Shown here: piece after piece, positions 47,923-56,897 of the stretch
Numbering within the stretch: the stretch's first letter is position 1
Layout: the number at the start of each line of letters is the position of its first letter
NCBI GenBank assembly: GCA_022641835.1
Contig: CP048724.1
Span: forward strand, 62,001 to 126,000
DNA length: 64,000 nucleotides
From: Petasospora fabianii
Lineage: Eukaryota; Ascomycota; Saccharomycetes; Phaffomycetales; Wickerhamomycetaceae
Reading direction: 5' to 3'
Position numbers and translations under genes: made by a program
Notes under the pieces: generated by a model
Told to the model about the DNA's origin: nothing
Seen by the model: the letters and a program-made list of their open reading frames with translations, nothing else
Databases searched by the model: none

Positions 47923-49182
47923 TTATTTCGTAACAATCATGCACGTGTTCTCCAAGGATACATCCAATGGAACATAGTGACACAATTTCACCTTATAGCC
48001 CATTGACTCCATTGTGTACTTTCTAGCCTCGTCAATGAGTCTTCTGGCTCTGAGACCCAATTCTCTTCTCTCCTTGATGGTCAATCCACTCGGATGGTCA
48101 GAACCATCGGACTCATCCATGTTTGGACGCATACCACTAACGGCCCAACTGGCAAACTTCATCAAGTGTCTGAACCCCAATTCATCAATACCCCTTTCAG
48201 ACAAGAACTGTTTTCCTTTTACAGGGAACATATCGTAGTTACAACAATGTCTGCAACACATAGCTACAATCATACCACCCATTCGCCTTTGTAGCTCCGG
48301 GTTTCGTTCAATGCACTGGATGGTCAAGTCAGTAGCAGCACCACACAGATGCTTAGAAACACCGACAAAGTCTTTCTTATCGTTAAACTCCTGGTCAATA
48401 ATAGCATCGACAAATACATCCTTGATGTCTATTCTGACTCTGAAGATCTTATTCTTCTGTCCTGCGTCCTCAACATCCTTGATCATTTTCCCATCCTGCT
48501 TCATTCTCATTGGTGATCTGTCAATCAAAAGGAAATCAGCTGGTGCATGGTCCTTGTGCATTACACTCTTCAATAAGTATCTCGATAGCTCTGCTTTACC
48601 ACAGCCCCACTCAATATAATGCAGATCTTTTGATAACAGACCATTCTGATCTAAGTGAGAAATCAATGATGACTGCTGAATTGCATGCTTCTGGTTTTGC
48701 TTCTCCTCTAAACGTTCTTGAACACCATCATGATGTAACTGTTCCAGCACTAGTGGCTCAAACTCCTCATGTGCCTTATTCACCACCTCAACCCATTTTG
48801 AATATTCCAGCACAAGCTCTGTGGGCCCTGCAGAATCCTTGTTACCCTCAACTGGGGCATTACAGTTATGGTTCAACTTAAACCATGGTTTGTCCTTCTG
48901 TGCCTCAATCTTCGCAGCACAACGTTTGACATGGCCCTTCACTTCCCTCTCCCAGACAGTGTGGCGTGGGTCCACAGGACATGCAATACGTTTGTCACCT
49001 TCACGTTGCTTCAGGTGCTCAGCGCAGAACTCCACATCCTTTGCCCTTGTCAATGGGCATCGTTTATTCTTGGCCTTGATGATGAACTCGCATTGCAGAC
49101 GTTCAACGGGTGTGATTCCTTGTGCTTCGAGTCTTCGACGCTTTTGAGAGATGCGAAGAGGTGGTGATGATTCTGTAGACAT
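47923..49182 (-). CDS. TRM13: tRNA 2'-O-methyltransferase Trm13
   Basis: Methylates the 2'-OH of residue 4 of the tRNA acceptor stem (Gly, His, Pro tRNAs in yeast). The 419-residue protein carries an N-terminal CCCH-type zinc motif (CEFIIKAKNKRC...FCAEH, about 31-56). A CHHC finger follows (CPVDPRHTVWEREVKGHVKRC-type spacing C-X5-H-X9-H-X3-C, about 65-85). The Rossmann methyltransferase region begins near IEWGCGKAELSRYL (about 200). The conserved SKHLCGAATDLTIQC and IVAMCCRHCCNYD blocks follow. Codons upstream of 49182 are open but lack ATG. The 3' end lies 76 bp from TMA19, convergent. Confidence 0.93.
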   Translation of the reverse strand: MSTESSPPLRISQKRRRLEAQGITPVERLQCEFIIKAKNKRCPLTRAKDVEFCAEHLKQREGDKRIACPVDPRHTVWEREVKGHVKRCAAKIEAQKDKPWFKLNHNCNAPVEGNKDSAGPTELVLEYSKWVEVVNKAHEEFEPLVLEQLHHDGVQERLEEKQNQKHAIQQSSLISHLDQNGLLSKDLHYIEWGCGKAELSRYLLKSVMHKDHAPADFLLIDRSPMRMKQDGKMIKDVEDAGQKNKIFRVRIDIKDVFVDAIIDQEFNDKKDFVGVSKHLCGAATDLTIQCIERNPELQRRMGGMIVAMCCRHCCNYDMFPVKGKQFLSERGIDELGFRHLMKFASWAVSGMRPNMDESDGSDHPSGLTIKERRELGLRARRLIDEARKYTMESMGYKVKLCHYVPLDVSLENTCMIVTK

Positions 49183-49280
49183 GGTACCCTGGTAATCTGG
49201 AAGACTGACGAGTCTGGAGATCAAAGATCTGTTAGGAGATCGAGAGATGAGGTCTGGTTGAAAGTTCCTCAGCTTGGCTT

Positions 49281-49302
49281 AAAAAAAAAAAAAAAAAAAA
49301 AA
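49281..49302. repeat. Poly(A) run of 22 bp upstream of TRM13
   Basis: A homopolymer of 22 A residues lies 98 bp upstream of the TRM13 ATG (T-tract on its coding strand), likely nucleosome-excluding. Confidence 0.9.
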
Positions 49303-49407
49303 GCGCACGAGTCTCTATATCTTAACTTAGCTCTCTTTTAGTATGACGACAACCAATATGTGATGATCATTAACAATGCATGCATTAAATTATACTGTCC
49401 CAATGTA

Positions 49408-50820
49408 TCAGAACACAACCTTTTTACCCTGGAACTTGACGTTCTTGAGAGCAGCATCCTGCTTCTTCTTAGCCTCCCAAGATGGATGGATGGCTCTTGC
49501 GCTTGTATCTAATGGCTTAACGGTGCCATCTCCCTTAGACTTTCTTTCACCCAAAGTAGAAGCATTAGCTCCTGTCATTTCAGCAGCCTTCGCTTGTCTT
49601 CTAGCCTCTCTTTCCTCCCATTCTTTCTGTTTTTGTTCTCTTAACTTCTGCTTCTCCTCTTTCTCCTTCTTCACATGGTTAGCACCTCTTCCATACTTTT
49701 GTTCCCAGATTTTCTGACGAGCCCTTTGGCCTCTTCTGTTCTTCTTCTTAGCACCTGTGATCTCTTGAACGACTTTATCATCTTCAACATCAGAATCCTC
49801 CGAAGCGGAGATGAAACCAGCTTGGAGCTCAGGCAGGACCACTTTTTTCTTCTTGTCGGCCTTTTCCTTCTTCTTGTCCTCCTTAGATTTCTTCTCTTTG
49901 GTGGTCTTCTTCTTCTCTTCTGTATCAAAATCGAAGAAATCATCATCATCATCCTCTTCCTCTACAACCTCTTCATCAGATGGCTCCTCGTCGGTGACTT
50001 GGTTGTAATCTATCGTTGGGTCCAACACCGTGGCATCAATCTCTTCCTCTTCTTCAGAGTCACCCAAGAACTGGTCATATTCAGCAAATGCATTCTCATC
50101 AATGTCTCCAACTTCCTGTTCAACGTCTTCATCATCACTCTCATCAGAATCAGACCCCTCAGAATCGGCTTGCTCACTTTCACTCTCTTCTGACTCCACA
50201 TCTTCAATATCCTTCTGATCCTTTTCCTTCTTTACTGGACCAAGCACAATTTTGAAACTTGATTCGATCGTCTCTGCAATCTGTGAAACGTCCTTATGAT
50301 TCATAAGTTTTGAGTACCAATCTCTTTGCACATTTGACATCTCATTGTAAAACTTTGATGGATTGATGTCACTTTCTTTATCAACAAGGGCATCCACAAT
50401 CCACTGTGGTACAAATTGTGGTCTTTCCTGTTCATTCTGACTCAATTTTTTGGCCTTCAGTCTGAAAACAGTAGAGACAAGCTTAACGATCCTGATATTT
50501 GACAATTTGCCAGTATCAAGACCCTCTAAGAACTTTTTCTCATCTTCAGTGGTCTTCTTATCCTTCAACGCCGTCTTGATAGTCTTCTTCAACGCACGAG
50601 AGTATTTTGAGAGTGAACTGTGAAGCTTCTTAGCAAATATATCACTCTTTAGTGCCTTTATTTCGACAAGAGCAGCTTCCTTAGATTCAGGAAGAAGTGC
50701 AGCCTGCTTCTTACCCTTAACACGCAGCAGCGACTTGGTACGTGGGAAGCGCACGGGTTTTTCAAGATAGTGTGCCTCAAGGAGATCAAGACGCCACAAG
50801 TTATTCTTCTTGTCGACCAT
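49408..50820 (-). CDS. BUD22: Bud22/SRFBP1-type ribosome biogenesis factor
   Basis: Nucleolar factor for 18S rRNA maturation (40S pathway). The 470-residue protein begins MVDKKNNLWRLDLLEAHYLE, contains a helical N-terminal region with SRALKKTIKTALKDKK and a long acidic centre (about 215-330). The basic C-terminus carries the family signature AIHPSWEAKKKQ...NVKFQGKKVVF. Yeast Bud22 has 519 residues. The frame continues upstream but the ATG at 50820 starts the conserved region. A PAC element and an RRPE-like site lie 55-85 bp upstream. The gene is tandem with TRM13 on the same strand. Confidence 0.9.
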   Translation of the reverse strand: MVDKKNNLWRLDLLEAHYLEKPVRFPRTKSLLRVKGKKQAALLPESKEAALVEIKALKSDIFAKKLHSSLSKYSRALKKTIKTALKDKKTTEDEKKFLEGLDTGKLSNIRIVKLVSTVFRLKAKKLSQNEQERPQFVPQWIVDALVDKESDINPSKFYNEMSNVQRDWYSKLMNHKDVSQIAETIESSFKIVLGPVKKEKDQKDIEDVESEESESEQADSEGSDSDESDDEDVEQEVGDIDENAFAEYDQFLGDSEEEEEIDATVLDPTIDYNQVTDEEPSDEEVVEEEDDDDDFFDFDTEEKKKTTKEKKSKEDKKKEKADKKKKVVLPELQAGFISASEDSDVEDDKVVQEITGAKKKNRRGQRARQKIWEQKYGRGANHVKKEKEEKQKLREQKQKEWEEREARRQAKAAEMTGANASTLGERKSKGDGTVKPLDTSARAIHPSWEAKKKQDAALKNVKFQGKKVVF

Positions 50821-50874
50821 AGTTATGGAGTAGTGTGGTAAGAGATCGGGTATAAAAGAATAAATGATCCTAAG

Positions 50875-50904
50875 CTCATCGCATTGAAGGAACATAAATT
50901 TTTG
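50875..50904 (-). promoter_or_regulatory. PAC element and RRPE-like site upstream of BUD22
   Basis: CTCATCGC (an exact PAC octamer) at 50875-50882 and AAATTTTTGA at 50896-50905 form the pair typical of ribosome-biogenesis promoters, 55-85 bp from the BUD22 ATG. Confidence 0.6.
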
Positions 50905-50905
50905 A

Positions 50906-51360
50906 GTTGTTACTGGTGTTTGGATGTTTTGGATATGTATAGAGAGAGGGACAATGACTGAGCTTATCAATGGTTCACTGAACTATTAGATATTTGAACA
51001 AACCGAGGATAAACATTCAAAGACACTTTCAAATGTTGTATCTATATATCGAAACATTATATGGCTTCTTTGCAAATGGTGTAGGGGATTCATCTCTGGC
51101 TGTCGGGCCTTTGTGATCAGTGTAGTCTTGCTTACCTTGGTATGGCTCAACTGGTTAACCCTACTGAAGATCTACATATATGGAATATCATACAAGAAGA
51201 CTCTTTTGAGATCATATCGTGATCCATTCTGTTCATAAACAAAAATGAGAATCTGCACTAATGTGACCGCAAGCCAAGTTCATTATCATTTTATATAAGC
51301 TGCCATTGTTTGCCGTGTCACTAAGACCTTATAAGTTGTTCGGAGTTGTTCTCCATCACA
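50906..51360. promoter_or_regulatory. Divergent region, BUD22 / glyoxalase II
   Basis: AT-rich region with no recognised gene. TTTATATAAGC near 51290-51300 is a likely TATA box about 65 bp before the glyoxalase ATG. Confidence 0.4.
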
Positions 51361-52233
51361 ATGAGAGAGCTTCTTCAATCAACGCTTGTTCTGTTAATCA
51401 CCATCGATTTCCAAAGATATTGTATGGTTCCACTGTTTAAACGTCTCTCCACTCGCATTCCCCGTCTTCATCAAAGAAACATGCATATCAAATCCATTCC
51501 AATGCGCTGGGGCTCCGGTGATAACTACGCCTATATCCTCACTGATACCGCCACCAAATCTTCTTGGTTAATTGACTCTGCCTTCCCAAAGGATATTCCT
51601 GAATCTTCATTCTCAGATGTTAAAATCGATGCAATTGTCAATACACACCATCATGGTGACCATTCTGGTGGGAATGCTACTTATAAGAAGAAATTTGGTG
51701 TTCAGATCATTGCTGGTCGTGACTCACCATTGGTGGATTATACTCCGGCTGATGGTGAAGTGATGCAATTGGGTCAAGACGTTAGCGTTAAGGCCATTCA
51801 CACTCCTTGTCACACTCAGGATTCAATTTGTTACTTTGCCGAAGATAAGAAGACTGGTGAAAAGGCTTTGTTCTCTGGTGATACTTTGTTCAATTCTGGT
51901 TGTGGTCGCTTCTTCGAAGGTACACCAAAGGAAATGCTCGATAGTCTTGGAAAATTGGCAAGATTACCTAGTGATACTGTTGTGTATCCAGGTCATGAGT
52001 ATACAAAGAGTAATGTCAAATTTTCCAAGACTGTATTGAAGAATGAGGCATTGGATAAACTTGATGCCTTTTGTAAAGAAAATGAAGTCACTACCGGTAA
52101 GTTCACGATTAAGGACGAGTTGGCTTTCAATCCATTCATGAGATGTGATGATGAAGAACTTAAGGCCAAGTTGCACGTTGCTGATGATGCTGAACTCATG
52201 GGACTCTTGAGAGAGATGAAGAACAACTTTTAA
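51361..52233 (+). CDS. GLO2: Hydroxyacylglutathione hydrolase (glyoxalase II)
   Basis: Hydrolyses S-lactoylglutathione to D-lactate and glutathione in methylglyoxal detoxification. Metallo-beta-lactamase fold; 290 residues from the first ATG. Metal ligands are in THHHGDHSGGN, further ligands in the C-H-T/Q region HTPCHTQDS and SGDTLFNSGCGRFFEGT, and PGHEYTKSNVKF is the substrate-binding block. Two more in-frame ATGs lie at 51424 and 51481. The stretch between them (MVPLFKRLSTRIPRLHQRN) is a good mitochondrial presequence, and MHIKSIPMRWGSGDNY is the usual cytosolic start. S. cerevisiae has separate cytosolic Glo2 and mitochondrial Glo4; here one gene may serve both. Confidence 0.93.
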   Translation: MRELLQSTLVLLITIDFQRYCMVPLFKRLSTRIPRLHQRNMHIKSIPMRWGSGDNYAYILTDTATKSSWLIDSAFPKDIPESSFSDVKIDAIVNTHHHGDHSGGNATYKKKFGVQIIAGRDSPLVDYTPADGEVMQLGQDVSVKAIHTPCHTQDSICYFAEDKKTGEKALFSGDTLFNSGCGRFFEGTPKEMLDSLGKLARLPSDTVVYPGHEYTKSNVKFSKTVLKNEALDKLDAFCKENEVTTGKFTIKDELAFNPFMRCDDEELKAKLHVADDAELMGLLREMKNNF

Positions 52234-52737
52234 AGATTGAACACGCTCTAGGTACCCTATTTATTCTACAAGTTAAATTATATTGAGATGCCATTGACTG
52301 AAGTAGAGGATATATACAAGATGAGATGTTGGAGGCCCGACAGACCGATTAGACCCTTCAAAGGGATCCAGAATCGACGATTGAACATCACCCATCGGAA
52401 ACCTCTGCGCCCATACAAACAGGGCACGTAAGACGTCGCTTTCACTCTGCTGTCCGCACCTTTGACTCATGGAAGAAGAAGCCTCAAAGATTCTAAATAT
52501 TCAGAGTAATTAAAAATTATCTATCTGAAGAAAGGGAAAAGAGGAAAGGACGTGCGTTTATTGAAGATGAAGATGGGAGAAAAAAAAAATTCTTTTATAC
52601 TCGTTATTGTGTGTGGTGTCCGGGTGTATGTGAAGATTATAAAATCGTGGCTATGGAAACATATCGGGGGCAAAATAAACCCAGGGTTAACCAACCCGTG
52701 GACTGCTCAATTGCACACAATTAGCTCATAAACAAAG
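52234..52737. other. Intergenic region GLO2 / CUE5
   Basis: A 504 bp gap with an A-run near 52578-52589 and no recognised gene or RNA. It carries the 3' flank of GLO2 and the promoter of CUE5. Confidence 0.3.
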
Positions 52738-53859
52738 ATGGCTAAGAAAGACATTAAGAAAGAAGTTGAAGGTGATATCCTGGACGATGTTTTGTCCGAC
52801 GATGAGGTGAAACAAGAGTCTAAGGACACCAAGGAGGAGTCTAAGGAGGAACCTAAGGAGGAGTCTAAGGAGACAACAGAGGACACTAAGGACAATGAGA
52901 AGGAGACTGATAAGACTAAGGAAGACACTAAAGAAGACAAAGACGAATCCGACACCAAGAAGTCTGAAGATGATGTTACCACAGCTGCAATTGACAAGGA
53001 GACCAAGCCTGCCTTACCAAAGAAGGATGACAAGGAGGATGCGCCACCACCAAAGCCAGCTAGACCACCTACCCCACGTCAACAGGCTCTCAAATCTCTT
53101 CAAGAGGCATTCCCTACCGTTGAGGAGAAGTACATCCAATCTCATCTCATTGCCTCTGGATACAATTTGGAACAGGCATTCAATGCTTTACTCTACTTGT
53201 CAGACCCAGAAAGTTTCAATATAGACGAAGTCATTCCACCTCAACAGGCATCAGAAGCAATGGCTGCTAGTACAGCCATTGCCGCTCCAGCTCCAGCTTT
53301 GCCACAGCGTCGCTTGACCCAATTGGAGGAGGATGAACTTCTTGCCAAGTCTTTGGATGAGGAGTACAGACGTAAAGCTGATCGTCGTTCTAGAAGACAA
53401 GCTGACATGAGAAGACAAAGAACTCAACAATCAGATGTCGCTGATGAAGATAGTGATGATCTCATTTCAAACTTTGTTGAGAAGGACTTGCCACAGATCA
53501 AGGAACAGTTGAGCAAGAACATTGAAGAGACTAAGAACAAGTTCAACACATGGGTCAGTGGTTGGAAGAAACAGTACTCAACTGCTCAGCAAGATTTGAA
53601 CAACAGAAACATTAAGAAGCAAATGAGAGACGAATTCGATGCTGAGCCTGAAGAGGTTGACTTGCAAAAGTTCCACGGTATTAAACTTAGTGATGACACG
53701 GAAGAAGTGAAACCAAAGACCCCAGCAAGAAACAGAGCTGGCTCTACAGATCTTTATGGTACCCCAAAGCACAAAGAGCAGGAGAAGAAAGATGATGCTA
53801 AGAAGAAGAGTACTACTTCTGCTGATGACGATGATGATGACTTTTTGCTCAGTGATTAA
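52738..53859 (+). CDS. CUE5: CUE-domain ubiquitin receptor, Cue5-like
   Basis: Cue5 links ubiquitinated aggregates to Atg8 in selective autophagy. The 373-residue protein starts with a Lys/Glu/Asp low-complexity region (about 1-100) and a Pro-rich linker (APPPKPARPPTPRQ). The CUE domain at about 118-160 has the FP motif in LQEAFPTVEEKYI and the LL-type end in LEQAFNALLYLSDPES. A charged arginine-rich helix (RRKADRRSRRQADMRR) and a long helix with WVSGWKKQY follow. The yeast protein ends in a W-X-X-L Atg8-interacting motif; here the C-terminus is DDDDDDFLLSD, without an exact match, and FHGI near residue 318 is the best candidate. Confidence 0.85.
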   Translation: MAKKDIKKEVEGDILDDVLSDDEVKQESKDTKEESKEEPKEESKETTEDTKDNEKETDKTKEDTKEDKDESDTKKSEDDVTTAAIDKETKPALPKKDDKEDAPPPKPARPPTPRQQALKSLQEAFPTVEEKYIQSHLIASGYNLEQAFNALLYLSDPESFNIDEVIPPQQASEAMAASTAIAAPAPALPQRRLTQLEEDELLAKSLDEEYRRKADRRSRRQADMRRQRTQQSDVADEDSDDLISNFVEKDLPQIKEQLSKNIEETKNKFNTWVSGWKKQYSTAQQDLNNRNIKKQMRDEFDAEPEEVDLQKFHGIKLSDDTEEVKPKTPARNRAGSTDLYGTPKHKEQEKKDDAKKKSTTSADDDDDDFLLSD

Positions 53860-54570
53860 TGTACCAATCAGGAATGTTTGTGTTTTTTCTCCTTTATCAA
53901 CGAATACTATGTATGGCCTAGTTCAGTGTTGCAAATGTCATAGAGTAGTAGTATGGAGCTTCATCAATTATGCGGTTCTGTAAACTCATATAGTGAAATG
54001 ACGGCACTAACCGTACCACCCACACCTAACACAGCGGAGTCAAGTGATTGTCCCGGAGCAGTTAAGGACAAATTTGCTACCATTGGTATGGCTTGACATT
54101 ATATACGTACAGTCTAGTCTCCAGAGCTCATCTATTCTGCACACTTTAGGAAATTTTGGTAAATGTTATTGTCAGAATATTAGGTAGGCTCATTTACATT
54201 TTACTCTTAAAAGATTACCAAAAATATACGCAAAAAATTCATTCTTGAAACTCTTTTTGAAGGATCAATAAAGCTCTCAGAATTAGCAAAAAGAACTCTT
54301 AAACCCTCCTCTAACTGGGATCGGGCATGGTTGGTGGATCTTAGAAAGACATCAATTGAGCTAGTGTGCGCTGTAACTCCGAGGCTGGAGACAATCCCCA
54401 TCGCAACCACCATGTTGATTCGATCTAATGCTTCAAGTGAAAGAAAATACAAGTCAGTTCTTCTCTTACTCAACATCACACCATACATTGTATTGAAAGT
54501 CAGGAGTTCTAACGAAAATTCTGTAAATGAGGGTTCATCCTCACTGCCAACACCCCATACTGAAAGCAAC
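53860..54570. other. Intergenic region with an unassigned open frame
   Basis: A 711 bp gap between convergent genes. On the minus strand an open frame of 123 codons (54207-54578) overlaps the last bases of the arrestin gene, one base out of register. Its first ATG is about 35 codons in. I do not recognise the product, and no splice site pair was found that would join it to the arrestin frame. Confidence 0.3.
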
Positions 54571-56565
54571 CTAGCCACCTCTATCCTTACTCAAAAGCTT
54601 TATTCCAACCATCTTTGATAAGTTACTCATACTCATACTGCCATTCTTGGACCCAGCCAATGGGGAATGTGCATGTACTTGATTCCCCACGGCTTGATTA
54701 TGTGCATGCACGAGATTTGTAGTGCTTGCCGATCTCAATGGTGATGATTGTAATGGATAGTGTGTGTAATCGTGATGCTGGAGTGTATCATGTGGATGTG
54801 CAGCAGGTGGTTGCGTGGGGGAACTGTTGGAATCCGTGTAACGACGGCGTGCTGGTGAGATGGATAAGCCCTGGGGTTCACCTAGGTAATAGTTATCAAC
54901 TGTGTTGTAATCAGGAGCAAATTCAAGATCTGGTGAGTTTGGAGTGTCAGAATGGATAGCTTCATCGTATGTGGGTACTTGAGACATCCTCTCAACACTG
55001 AGTTTCTGGAGTTGTTCACGAAGATGAAGGGTATGATCATGTGGAATATGCATGGGGGAAGCGACTCTTGTAGGTGAATGTGATTCCGAAATAGAGAAGT
55101 AATCATCAGCTTGTGTCAATAGTTGTGGTCTTGGTATTGGTGTTGCAAGCCCAGAGCCTGGGTTCGATGCCATTGGTGACGAAGCCATTGGAGTCCCAAT
55201 TGGCGTAAATCTCTGATCATAGAAATGATGCTCATAACTTGGCAATGGCTCATCTTGTTCACCATATGGACTAGCGTTGCTATTAGTCGGAGCAGAAGAT
55301 GAACCAGACACATTACCACTACCAGTCTCAGCAAATAAGAGGTCCGAATCTCTCAAGAAGTATACTTTACCATTCTTATCCAACTCTGTCTTTCTAGCCT
55401 TGACTGGATGATGAGGACTGATGAACATATTAACTGGCAAATTTGATCTTAGTTCACTAGTATGACCATCTGGGTTCTTTAAGGCAATACTCAGTTTGAT
55501 CTTATGCCTCACTTTGACGATTTCACCTGGTAGATCACAATTAGGTAAGCATAACTTCAAATAATCTGGTATCTTCAATTCAGAATCAATTCTCGTGGTG
55601 TCCATCAATTCTGTCCCCTGATGCTGATCCATACGAGACTCAACCACAACATGAGACTCTTGGAAAGTTTGTGTCTTATCTTTAGGACTTGTCAACAGAT
55701 AACTTTGTATGAGCTGTGCCTTAATAGGTCCAAGTGTGATCCCTTTCATCAATGGAACGAGAAGGATGTGTACAGGTGTCATTGATCCAATGGCTAATGC
55801 CTTGGAGGGGATACTGAACTCGTATTGTACTTTGCCAGGCCATGTTGATCCGATAAACATAGTTTCAGACATTGATAGGGCATCATGGGACATTGTTCGA
55901 ATGATTTTAATGTATTTGTGCTTTGTGATGCAAGATTTGAAAGAAGAAGAAGCCTTTTCCAGTGTAGCCTGGAGACGGTAAACGACTGAACCGGATCCTA
56001 GACCATCTATCGTCTCTGGGATATCACCAGGTAACACTATTTGGAAAAGTTGATGATGGGTCCCTGCTGGAATTTGATGTGTGTTTGAATGTGGGGTACC
56101 AGAACCTGAGGTTGACGATTGTGAAGAGGAAGAGGATCCGAGATGAAACAGATTAGTGTAGGAGGCCGAGGGGGAAGGATTCACAGAAGGGGTATTGGAT
56201 CCACTGTGAGGATGATCTTCAAAATCAAAAGGTGCATCTTGGCCATGATACTGCTTTGTGATGTATCCCTCTGGAGTCACGAGTAGATTGTCCCAAACAC
56301 ACTCTAACACTTTAGTCTCCTCTCTGACAGCATGCATTACTGGACCGTCCTGTGTGGAGTGCATGTGGTGGAAATCGAGCTTATGTGTACCGATGAGCTT
56401 TAGTGTGAGTCGTTTAGCGTTAAATGCATCTGGTACCTTAATCTGAACGGACCCTTTGAGCTCCAATGACGGGGACTCATAGGAGGACCCTCTTATAAGT
56501 ACTAGGTCCCTGTATGGTGAGTCAAGCTGAATGTCAAGCTGAGGCGAATGTCTAAGACTGACCAT
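54571..56565 (-). CDS. Alpha-arrestin (ART family, Rod1/Rog3-like)
   Basis: Adaptor that recruits the Rsp5 ubiquitin ligase to plasma-membrane transporters. The 664-residue protein has an arrestin N domain (from LDIQLDSPYRDLVLIRGSS, with LKGSVQIKV and RLTLKLIGTHK) and an arrestin C domain (about 245-400, with WPGKVQYEFSIPSKAL). The tail is Ser/Pro/His-rich. PY-type Rsp5 motifs are LPSYEHH (about 455) and VPTYDEA (about 545), the latter resembling Rod1/Rog3 (VPSYDEA). The start is the ATG at 56565. Which ART paralogue it represents is not certain. Confidence 0.85.
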   Translation of the reverse strand: MVSLRHSPQLDIQLDSPYRDLVLIRGSSYESPSLELKGSVQIKVPDAFNAKRLTLKLIGTHKLDFHHMHSTQDGPVMHAVREETKVLECVWDNLLVTPEGYITKQYHGQDAPFDFEDHPHSGSNTPSVNPSPSASYTNLFHLGSSSSSQSSTSGSGTPHSNTHQIPAGTHHQLFQIVLPGDIPETIDGLGSGSVVYRLQATLEKASSSFKSCITKHKYIKIIRTMSHDALSMSETMFIGSTWPGKVQYEFSIPSKALAIGSMTPVHILLVPLMKGITLGPIKAQLIQSYLLTSPKDKTQTFQESHVVVESRMDQHQGTELMDTTRIDSELKIPDYLKLCLPNCDLPGEIVKVRHKIKLSIALKNPDGHTSELRSNLPVNMFISPHHPVKARKTELDKNGKVYFLRDSDLLFAETGSGNVSGSSSAPTNSNASPYGEQDEPLPSYEHHFYDQRFTPIGTPMASSPMASNPGSGLATPIPRPQLLTQADDYFSISESHSPTRVASPMHIPHDHTLHLREQLQKLSVERMSQVPTYDEAIHSDTPNSPDLEFAPDYNTVDNYYLGEPQGLSISPARRRYTDSNSSPTQPPAAHPHDTLQHHDYTHYPLQSSPLRSASTTNLVHAHNQAVGNQVHAHSPLAGSKNGSMSMSNLSKMVGIKLLSKDRGG

Positions 56566-56897
56566 GGTTTTGATCTGTGTTTATCCCTATGATTTGTCTT
56601 GGCTTTGACACTGTGAACTTTTGTGATCCAATGATAAGCTGTCAAAGGTGGAGAAATTTTACGCAGGTGACGTCTTTGCTCTTTCTTTTGTATCACCCCA
56701 CAAAGTAAAATAACGGAATGCCGAGATTCGGAGAGACTCGGAAACGCGTTATGTAAGAATCTGGGGCGCGTCCGTATTCGGGTCCTAACCTTTAGTTTCT
56801 TTATTGAAAAACATGACCTCTATGACAAAATATTGTATTTTACAGAGCAATGATGGTAAATATAGATATGAGTCATTCTCAGTGACAAGATCCCATC
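56566..56897. promoter_or_regulatory. Arrestin promoter and PROPPIN 3' flank
   Basis: A 332 bp gap with one ACGCGT near 56744 and no recognisable gene. Confidence 0.3.
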
